Below, in pieces: positions 4,950-10,938 of a DNA stretch of 10,938 bases. The DNA comes from Geodermatophilaceae bacterium. GTDB taxonomy: Bacteria; Actinomycetota; Actinomycetes; Mycobacteriales; Geodermatophilaceae. A program made the translations under genes and the position numbers. The DNA is taken from positions 1 through 10,938 of the forward strand of contig JACCSC010000403.1 of the NCBI GenBank assembly GCA_013813215.1, in the 5' to 3' direction. The first letter of the stretch is position 1, and each line of letters opens with the position of its first letter. Under the pieces are notes generated by a model. It saw only the letters and a list, made by a program, of their open reading frames with translations. It was not told where the DNA came from and did not search any database.

Positions 4950-7700
4950 ATGGCGGCGGTCCTGCGCGCCGCCGGCGTGGGCGGGGTGGACGACTCCGTA
5001 CGCCGCCGCGCCGAGTACTCCACTGACGCCTCGCTCTACCGCGTCGTCCCCGCCGTCGTCGTCACCCCGCGCTCGGTCGACGAGCTGATCGCCACCCATG
5101 CGGTCTGCACCGAGCACGGCGTACCGCTGACCGTGCGCGGGGCTGGAACGTCGATCGCCGGCAACGCCGTCGGGCCGGGCGTGGTCGCCGACCTCTCACC
5201 GCACCTGCACCGGATCGGGCCGATCGACGCCGAGGCCCGGACCGCAGATGTCGAGCCCGGCGTCGTCCTCGACGACCTGCAGCGGGCCGCCGCGCCGTTC
5301 GGTCTGCGCTTCGGTCCCGATCCGTCGTCGCACAGCCGCTGCACGCTCGGCGGGATGATCGGCAACAACGCCTGCGGCTCGCGGACGTTGAGGTACGGCC
5401 GCACCGCCGACAACGTGCTCGCCCTCGATGTGCTGACCGGGTCGGGCGAGCGGCTCAGCACGGGCGCGCTGGGAACCGGCTCGCCGACCGTCGACCGGCT
5501 CCGGCGCATCGTGCGGGAGCACCTGGCGGTGATCAGGACCGAGTTCGGCCGGTTCGGCCGGCAGGTGTCCGGCTACTCGCTGGAGCACCTGTTGCCCGAG
5601 CGCGGCTTCGACGTCGCGAAGTTCCTGGTCGGCACCGAGGGCACCTGCGGGCTGACCCTCGGTGCGACGGTCCGGCTCGTGCCGGCTCCGACAGTGACCA
5701 CGCTCGTGGTGCTCGGCTATCCGGACATGGCGGCCGCGGCGGACGCCGTACCTGCCCTGCTCCCGCTGAAACCGGTGGCCCTGGAAGGGATCGACGCCCG
5801 GATCGTGGACGTCGTGCGCTCGCACGGAGGCGCCGTCCCACCGCTCCCCGCCGGTTCGGGCTGGCTGTTCGTGGAACTGGACGGGGACTCGGTCCCGGAA
5901 CTGGCCACCGCGGCGGCCGCGCTGGTGCGGGTCGCCGGCGCGCTGGACGCTCGGGTCGTGACCGATCCGGCGCAGACCAGTGCGCTGTGGCGGATCCGAG
6001 AGGACGGCGCGGGCCTGTCGGCACGACCGGCCGGGGGCCGGCTGCGGTACGCCGGCTGGGAAGACGCTGCTGTGCCGCCTGAACGCCTCGGCGGGTATCT
6101 CCGCGAGTTCGACGCGCTGCTGCTGCAGCATGGGCTGACCGGCATGCCGTACGGGCACTTCGGTGACGGCTGCGTGCACATCCGGCTGGACTTCCCGTTG
6201 GACGAGGCGCGCGGGCCCGCGGCGTTCCGCGCGTTCCTACTGGACGCGGCGCGGCTGGTCGCGGCGCACGGAGGGTCACTGTCCGGTGAGCACGGCGACG
6301 GGCGGGCCCGCGGTGAGTTGCTGCCCCTGATGTACTCCCCCGCCGCCCTCCGGGCCATGGCTGAAGTCAAGGCCGCCTTCGACCCGGACGGCGTCCTGAA
6401 CCCCGGCGTCGTGGTCGAGCCGGCCCCGCTGGACCGCGACCTGCGGCTGGCCGTCGGACGGCGGTTGCCCGTCCCGCTGGGCTTCGGCTACGAGCACGAC
6501 GGCGGGTCGTTCGCGCGCGCGGTGCACCGCTGCACGGGCGTCGGCACGTGCCGGGCCGATACGACACCGGCCGGTGGGGTGATGTGCCCGTCCTATCTCG
6601 CCACCCGCGACGAGAAGGACTCCACCCGCGGCCGGGCGCGCGTGCTGCAGGAGCTGGTGGACGGCCGGCTGGTCCAGGGGTGGCGTGATCCCGCCGTGCG
6701 CGACGCACTCGACCTGTGCCTGGCCTGCAAGGGCTGCTCGTCGGACTGCCCGACCGGCACCGACATGGCGACGTACAAGGCCGAGGCACTGCACCAGGCC
6801 TACCGGCGGCGGCTGCGACCGATGTCGCACTACGCACTCGGCTGGCTGCCGACCTGGGCGCGGCTGGCCGCGCGGGCGCCGCGGCTGACCAACGCCGTCC
6901 TGCGCTCCCCGCTCGCCGGCCCGGGCAAGCGGCTGACCGGGCTGGACGCGCGCCGGGACCTGCCGACGCTGGCGGCGCCGACCTTCCGCTCCTGGTTCCA
7001 GACCCGGCCGGCCGGAACGGGCGACCCGGTGCTGCTGTGGGTGGACACGTTCACCGACCTGTTCACCCCGTCGGTGGGCCAGGCCGCGGTCTCGGTGCTG
7101 GAAGCGGCCGGGTACGCCGTACAGATCCCGTCCCGACCCCTGTGCTGCGGGCTGCCCTGGATCTCCACCGGGCAGCTGGACCGGGCGCGCCGCGTGCTCG
7201 GCCGGTCCGTCGCGGCCCTGCGCGAGGCTGGTGCCACGCCGATCGTCGGACTGGAACCGTCCTGCGTGGCCGTCTTCCGCGGAGATGCGGCGGATCTGGT
7301 GGGCGGCGCCGTACCGAGAGTGCAGACGCTGGCCGAACTGCTCGGCTCCCGACCGGGCTGGGTACCGCCGTCGCTGGCCGGGACCGCGGTGGTGGCGCAG
7401 CCGCACTGCCACCACCACGCGGTGATGGGCTGGGCGGCCGACCGGTCGTTGTTGGCGCAGGCCGGCGCTGTCGTCGAGTCGGTGGGCGGTTGCTGCGGGC
7501 TCGCCGGCAACTTCGGGGCCGAGCGCGGGCACTACGACGTCAGCGTCAAGGTGGCCGAGCACGACCTGCTGCCCGCCGTACGCTGTTCACCCGACGCCGT
7601 GGTCCTCGCCGACGGCTTCTCCTGTCGGACCCAGCTCGAGCAGCTGGCCGGCCGCCATGGGAAGCACCTGGCCGAACTGCTCGCCGAGGCGGTCCGGTGA
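4950..7700 (+). CDS. FAD-linked oxidase fused to Fe-S and CCG domains (2-hydroxyacid dehydrogenase type)
   Basis: This 916-residue protein joins a GlcD-like flavin half to a GlcF/GlpC-like iron-sulfur half, the layout of D-lactate and D-2-hydroxyglutarate dehydrogenases of the YdiJ type. It should oxidise a 2-hydroxyacid on FAD and pass electrons through Fe-S clusters to the respiratory chain. FAD-binding motifs are VRGAGTSIAGNAVGPGVVADLS (about 60-80) and GGMIGNNACGSRTLRYGRTADN (about 132-153). The FAD-oxidase C domain shows YGHFGDGCVHI (about 401-411) and SGEHGDGRARGE (about 444-455). Then come CTGVGTC with MCPSY (about 528-550), CLACKGCSSDCP (about 590-601), and two CCG-type regions containing RPLCCGLPW (about 730), PHCHHHAVMGW (about 820) and GGCCGLAGNFG (about 846). 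The ATG at 4950 fits the usual N-terminus of the family. A GTG at 4911 would add 13 residues and place the palindrome inside the gene. Neither start has a clear Shine-Dalgarno. The exact substrate is unknown. Confidence 0.9.
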   Translation: MAAVLRAAGVGGVDDSVRRRAEYSTDASLYRVVPAVVVTPRSVDELIATHAVCTEHGVPLTVRGAGTSIAGNAVGPGVVADLSPHLHRIGPIDAEARTADVEPGVVLDDLQRAAAPFGLRFGPDPSSHSRCTLGGMIGNNACGSRTLRYGRTADNVLALDVLTGSGERLSTGALGTGSPTVDRLRRIVREHLAVIRTEFGRFGRQVSGYSLEHLLPERGFDVAKFLVGTEGTCGLTLGATVRLVPAPTVTTLVVLGYPDMAAAADAVPALLPLKPVALEGIDARIVDVVRSHGGAVPPLPAGSGWLFVELDGDSVPELATAAAALVRVAGALDARVVTDPAQTSALWRIREDGAGLSARPAGGRLRYAGWEDAAVPPERLGGYLREFDALLLQHGLTGMPYGHFGDGCVHIRLDFPLDEARGPAAFRAFLLDAARLVAAHGGSLSGEHGDGRARGELLPLMYSPAALRAMAEVKAAFDPDGVLNPGVVVEPAPLDRDLRLAVGRRLPVPLGFGYEHDGGSFARAVHRCTGVGTCRADTTPAGGVMCPSYLATRDEKDSTRGRARVLQELVDGRLVQGWRDPAVRDALDLCLACKGCSSDCPTGTDMATYKAEALHQAYRRRLRPMSHYALGWLPTWARLAARAPRLTNAVLRSPLAGPGKRLTGLDARRDLPTLAAPTFRSWFQTRPAGTGDPVLLWVDTFTDLFTPSVGQAAVSVLEAAGYAVQIPSRPLCCGLPWISTGQLDRARRVLGRSVAALREAGATPIVGLEPSCVAVFRGDAADLVGGAVPRVQTLAELLGSRPGWVPPSLAGTAVVAQPHCHHHAVMGWAADRSLLAQAGAVVESVGGCCGLAGNFGAERGHYDVSVKVAEHDLLPAVRCSPDAVVLADGFSCRTQLEQLAGRHGKHLAELLAEAVR

Positions 7701-8362
7701 GACCGCTGGGCACGCCGCAACAGCTCGCCCGCACCGTGTCCGAGGCGCTGCGCACGGCGATCCTGACCGGCGAACTTCGGGCCGGCGAGCTCTACTCGGT
7801 GAGCGCGCTGGCCGCTGAACTCGGGGTGTCGCGGACGCCGACCCGGGAGGCCGTCCTAGCCCTGGCTGAGGCCGGTCTGGTCACCGTGGCGCGCAACCGG
7901 GGCTTCCGGGTCGTCCGGCCCAGCGCGGATCAGATCGCGGACATTTTCGCCGTACGGCTGCTGTTGGAGGTGCCGGCGGCGGGTGCGGTGGCCCGCCTCG
8001 CCGACCCCGCCCTGCTCCGTGCCCTGAACGCCGAACTGGCGGGCATGCGGGCCGCGGCGCGGGCCAGGGACGAGCCGTCGTTCGTGCTGGCCGACCGCGC
8101 CTTCCATGACCTCGTGCTCGGCGCGGCGGGCAACCCGGTCCTGGCCGCGGTCGTCGCCGGCCTGCGCGAGGGCATCGTGTCCCTCGGCTCCTCCACCGCG
8201 GGGCGCTCGCGTAGCCTGCGGGCGATCGCCGACGAGCACGTCCCGATCCGGGTGGCGCTCGCGGCCGGGGATGCCGCCGGCGCGGAGCGGACCATGCACG
8301 AGCACCTCACCCGCACCCGCGACCTGCTCGTGGCCCAGGCCCACGTCAGGGCGCGGGGATGA
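7697..8362 (+). CDS. GntR-family transcriptional regulator, FCD (FadR-like) group
   Basis: This 221-residue protein is a ligand-responsive DNA-binding regulator. Residues 8-75 form the GntR winged helix-turn-helix, with the recognition region SALAAELGVSRTPTREAVLALAEAGLV. The rest is the all-helical FCD effector domain; D133, H137, H181 and H203 fall where this domain usually binds a metal and a carboxylate ligand. The GTG start at 7697 overlaps the oxidoreductase stop as GTGA and has GAGG 7 nt upstream, so the two genes are probably one transcript and translationally coupled. The family often controls neighbouring organic-acid genes, so regulation of the oxidoreductase, perhaps through the palindrome at 4922-4935, is a reasonable inference. 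Its 3' end overlaps the response regulator gene on the other strand by 17 nt. Confidence 0.92.
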   Translation: MRPLGTPQQLARTVSEALRTAILTGELRAGELYSVSALAAELGVSRTPTREAVLALAEAGLVTVARNRGFRVVRPSADQIADIFAVRLLLEVPAAGAVARLADPALLRALNAELAGMRAAARARDEPSFVLADRAFHDLVLGAAGNPVLAAVVAGLREGIVSLGSSTAGRSRSLRAIADEHVPIRVALAAGDAAGAERTMHEHLTRTRDLLVAQAHVRARG

Positions 8363-8975
8363 TGCCGCGGGCCATCGCCGTCGTCACCGCCGCCGTGCGG
8401 TCGTCGACGCCGAGCTTGGCGAAGACGCGGAGCAGGTGGGTCTTGACCGTTGCCTCGCTGATGAACAGCCGCCGGCCGATGTCAGCGTTGGTCAGTCCCG
8501 ACCCGACCAGCTCGATGACCTCGACTTCGCGCGGCGTGAGTACGGCCGAGGGGTCGGCCCGCATCCTGGTCATCAGCTTGGCCGCCACCGGCGGCGCCAG
8601 CACGGTCTCCCCGCGAGCCGCGGCGCGGACGGCGTCGGCCATCTGCTGGCGCGGGGAGTCCTTGAGCAGGTAACCCGTGGCGCCGGCCTCCACCGCGCGC
8701 AGGATGTCGGCGTCGGTGTCGTACGTCGTCACGACGACGACGCGGGGCGCGCGTCCGGGCAGCGCGACGATCTCGCGGGTCGCGCTCACCCCGTCACCGC
8801 CGGGCATCCGCAGGTCCATGAGCACGACGTCGGGGGCCAGTGCACGGACCAGCCGAACCGCCTCCACCCCCGACGACCCCTCGCCGCACACCTCGATGTC
8901 GGGCTCGTCGGCCAGCATCCCGACCAGCCCGGTCCGCACCACCGGGTGGTCGTCCACCACGAGGACTCGGATCAC
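8346..8975 (-). CDS. Two-component response regulator, NarL/FixJ type
   Basis: This 209-residue protein has an N-terminal receiver domain and a C-terminal LuxR-type DNA-binding domain. The receiver shows the acidic pair D8-D9, the phospho-acceptor D54 in VVLMDLRMPGGDG, the switch region VVVVTTYD and the conserved lysine in GYLLKDSP. The DNA-binding domain begins at LTPREVEVIELVGSGLTNADIG and has the recognition-helix stretch ISEATVKTHLLRVFAKLG. The GTG start at 8975 overlaps the stop of the kinase gene as GTGA, with GGAGGT about 10 nt upstream, so it is co-translated with its kinase. It most likely controls the adjacent ABC exporter genes, as is common for this arrangement; this is inference from gene order. 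Confidence 0.94.
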   Translation of the reverse strand: MIRVLVVDDHPVVRTGLVGMLADEPDIEVCGEGSSGVEAVRLVRALAPDVVLMDLRMPGGDGVSATREIVALPGRAPRVVVVTTYDTDADILRAVEAGATGYLLKDSPRQQMADAVRAAARGETVLAPPVAAKLMTRMRADPSAVLTPREVEVIELVGSGLTNADIGRRLFISEATVKTHLLRVFAKLGVDDRTAAVTTAMARGIIPAP

Positions 8976-10162
8976 GGCAGCCTGACCTCCACCGTCGTAC
9001 CCCCGGCCGGGCGGCTCGACACGCACAGGCTGCCGCCGGCCTCCTCCACCCGCGCCCGCATGCCGTTCAGGCCGAACCCTGAGGCGAGCGCCGGCTCGAA
9101 GCCGCAGCCGTCGTCGTGGACCCGCAGCACCGTGTCCTCCCCGGCGTAGGCCAGGGTCAGCTCGACCCGGTTGGCGCCGGCATGCTTGCGCACGTTGGCC
9201 AGGCTCTCCTGCGCGGCCCGCAGCAACACCACCTCCGAGGCCGAGGCCAGCCGCCGGGGCGAGCCGGTCACGGTCAGCGTCGCGGCCAACTGCGCTTCCT
9301 CGGCACACCGGTCGGCGATCCGGCGTACTGCGTCGACCAGGGTCGAGTCGGCCAAGCCGGCGGGCGTCAGCGCGGCCACGAGCGAGCGGGTCTCGTCCAG
9401 GTTCTCCCGCGCGGCCTGGCGGGCCAGTTCCAGATGCCGGCGGACCGCCGCGTCGTCGACGCCGATCATCGGTTCGGCCGCCTCCAGCAGCATGACGATG
9501 GACGTGAAGCCCTGGGCGACGGTGTCGTGGATGTCGCGGGACAGCCGGTCCCGCTCGGCCAGAGCCCCACGTTCCGCGGCGACCGTGGCCAGCTCGGCGT
9601 GGGTGTCGCGCAGCTCGGAGATGAGCGCGGCGCGGTCCCCGCTCTGCCGGATGATCCCGCCGATCCAGGCCCCGATCACCACCGAGAACACCGCCGAGAA
9701 GCCGAGTCCGGCGAACACTTCGGAGCCGGCGCCGCGCGCGCTCAGCGCGATCCCGAAGCCGACGAAGAGCAGGACCACGACGGCGATCGCATACCGCAGC
9801 CGCTGGACGGAAGCGTAGATCTGCGCGATCGCCACGAAAAGCATCACGCTCGTTGAGGGCGCGATGGCGAGCGTGGCCAGGCACAGCGGCACCATGCCGG
9901 CGACGTACACCAGGCCGAGGTGGCTGCGCTGCCCGGCCCAGAACCGCGTCCAGGTCAGCACGTACCACCCGGCCCAGAGCGCCAGCAGGACAACGACGCT
10001 CACCTTCGCCTTCGTCGAGGCGTCCTCGTCGAAGACCGCCAGGCCGACGCAGATCAGCACCAGTGCGGCGAAGACACCGTGCCAGCCAGCGGCGGTGCGT
10101 TCCCAGAAGTGCCGCGCGTCGGCGACAGCGGTCCGGGTCGATCCGGCGGCGGAGGCAGGCAT
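8972..10162 (-). CDS. Sensor histidine kinase, HisKA_3 (NarL-partner) type
   Basis: This 396-residue membrane kinase has about six hydrophobic helices in residues 27-171 with short loops and no large extracellular sensor domain. A membrane-embedded or membrane-state signal is therefore likely, as in DesK-like kinases. A short coiled-coil linker (about 175-205) leads to the HisKA_3 dimerisation segment ERDRLSRDIHDTVAQGFTS, with phospho-acceptor H212. The HATPase_c domain follows, with the N-box RAAQESLANVRKHAGANRV (about 315-333), HDDGCGFEP (about 349-357) and GFGLNGMRARVEEAGGSL (about 362-379). The ATG at 10162 is 2 nt after the permease stop. I see no strong Shine-Dalgarno, so translation is probably coupled to the permease. 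The signal cannot be deduced. Confidence 0.93.
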   Translation of the reverse strand: MPASAAGSTRTAVADARHFWERTAAGWHGVFAALVLICVGLAVFDEDASTKAKVSVVVLLALWAGWYVLTWTRFWAGQRSHLGLVYVAGMVPLCLATLAIAPSTSVMLFVAIAQIYASVQRLRYAIAVVVLLFVGFGIALSARGAGSEVFAGLGFSAVFSVVIGAWIGGIIRQSGDRAALISELRDTHAELATVAAERGALAERDRLSRDIHDTVAQGFTSIVMLLEAAEPMIGVDDAAVRRHLELARQAARENLDETRSLVAALTPAGLADSTLVDAVRRIADRCAEEAQLAATLTVTGSPRRLASASEVVLLRAAQESLANVRKHAGANRVELTLAYAGEDTVLRVHDDGCGFEPALASGFGLNGMRARVEEAGGSLCVSSRPAGGTTVEVRLP

Positions 10163-10164
10163 GC

Positions 10165-10938
10165 TCAGCCGTCGGTGCGGGAACGCCAGCGGAACGTCAG
10201 CACGCACAGGACCAGGCCGACGACGCACCACACGCCCAGGATCAGCGCGATCCGGCCGAGTTCCCACGAGCCGGCCGGCTCGGCCACTTCGGCCAGGTCG
10301 GGGAGGAACACCGAGCGCATCCCCTGGGTCATCCACTTCAGCGGGAAGATCGCCGCGACCGTCTGCATCCACGTCGGCAACTCGCTGAAGACGAAGAACA
10401 CCCCGCTGATGAACTGCAGCACGATGGCCACCGGGGTGACGATCGCCGGCGCGCTCTTGCCGTTCTTCGGCACGCTGGAGAACGCGATCCCGAGCAGCGT
10501 GCATGAAGTGATCCCGAGCAGCGAGACCCAGCCGAAGGTGAGCCACTGGGCCCCTGACTCTGGCAGCGAAAGGCCGTAGAGCAGGACACCGATGAGCAGC
10601 AGGAGGACGGTCTGGATGACCGCCACCACCCCGACCAGGACGATCTTGCCGATGAAGTAGGCCGACTTCGGCATCGGCGTGCCGGCCAGCCGCTTGAGGT
10701 AGCCGGTATCGCGCTCGATCGGGATCTCGATGGCCAGGTTCTGGAAGCTCGCGCTGAGCAGCCCGGCGGCGATCATTCCGGCCACGAAGTACTGGATGAA
10801 CTTCACCCCCGGCGCGATGTCGTCGTTGCCGCCGAAGACCGCACCGAAGATGAACAGCAACAGGATCGGGAACAGCAGGACGAACACGACGGCCGCCCGC
10901 TCGCGGAAGAAGCTCAGCAGCTCGGCCCGGATGCGGGC
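10165..10938 (-). CDS. ABC-2 type transporter permease (N-terminus beyond the window)
   Basis: The frame is open from the right edge of the window to the stop at 10165-10167, giving 257 residues of a permease whose N-terminus is missing. It starts with an amphipathic stretch, RIRAELLSFFRERAAVVFV, typical of the first cytoplasmic helix of ABC-2 permeases. About six membrane helices follow, including the characteristic loop ERDTGYLKRLAGTPMPKSAYFIGKI between the second and third helices. Proteins of this group pair with a separate ATPase to export drugs, lipids or polysaccharides. The ATPase gene would be expected just outside, upstream on the minus strand. It forms a probable operon with the kinase and response regulator. 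The substrate is unknown. Confidence 0.9.
   Translation of the reverse strand, partial: ARIRAELLSFFRERAAVVFVLLFPILLLFIFGAVFGGNDDIAPGVKFIQYFVAGMIAAGLLSASFQNLAIEIPIERDTGYLKRLAGTPMPKSAYFIGKIVLVGVVAVIQTVLLLLIGVLLYGLSLPESGAQWLTFGWVSLLGITSCTLLGIAFSSVPKNGKSAPAIVTPVAIVLQFISGVFFVFSELPTWMQTVAAIFPLKWMTQGMRSVFLPDLAEVAEPAGSWELGRIALILGVWCVVGLVLCVLTFRWRSRTDG

Noticed and set aside
3819..5023. Two long minus-strand open frames opposite the antiporter
   Set aside because: Their translations are biased, serine/arginine- or histidine/glutamine-rich shadows without motifs.
6716..7696. Long open frame running into the GntR gene from inside the oxidoreductase gene
   Set aside because: The upstream part has low-complexity shadow composition and overlaps the CCG domains of the oxidoreductase; only the part from 7697 has domain content.
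8106..9856. Plus-strand open frames opposite the response regulator and kinase
   Set aside because: They are shadows of the two-component genes, which show full sets of catalytic motifs on the minus strand.
1..10938. CRISPR array, tRNA or rRNA gene, insertion sequence
   Set aside because: I saw no regularly spaced repeats, no cloverleaf-like segment, and no transposase motif or paired terminal repeats. A tRNA or CRISPR scan of the full sequence would settle this.

Overview
The window is high-GC DNA (roughly 70% by eye), with GTG starts, 4-nt GTGA gene overlaps and a DUF222/HNH (13E12-type) gene. That family is largely confined to Actinomycetota, so the source is most likely an actinobacterium. 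I cannot name a genus. I recognise eight intact or edge-cut protein genes plus one frameshifted pseudogene, and no RNA gene, CRISPR array or insertion sequence.

Layout. (1) 4-1346, + strand: a DUF222/HNH endonuclease gene broken by a 2-nt AC duplication near 775-778. (2) 1347-1493: a gap between convergent genes holding a perfect 10-bp-stem hairpin. (3) 1494-3223, - strand: a two-gene unit of a small UBP-type zinc-finger protein and a membrane protein fused to a spermidine-synthase-like methyltransferase-fold domain, joined by a GTGA overlap. (4) 3300-4904, + strand: a CPA1-type Na+/H+ antiporter, divergent from unit 3 across 76 bp. (5) 4950-8362, + strand: a large FAD plus Fe-S 2-hydroxyacid-dehydrogenase-type oxidoreductase overlapping a GntR/FCD regulator gene by GTGA, with a 14-bp perfect palindrome just ahead of the oxidoreductase. 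(6) 8346-10938, - strand: an ABC-2 permease (cut by the window edge), a six-TM histidine kinase and a NarL-type response regulator. The end of the response regulator gene overlaps the end of the GntR gene by 17 nt.

How they may work together. The oxidoreductase and GntR genes look like a self-contained catabolic enzyme and regulator pair; the palindrome is a good operator candidate. The permease, kinase and regulator form the familiar arrangement in which a two-component system senses a stress or drug and controls an adjacent exporter; the ATPase gene would be expected beyond 10938. The zinc-finger, synthase-like and antiporter genes share a divergent promoter region and may share regulation, but their joint role is unknown.

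Most of the window is ordinary actinobacterial accessory and metabolic content. I see no clear new system. The best leads are the UBP zinc-finger locus, the palindrome with its GntR gene, and the microduplication in the HNH gene.
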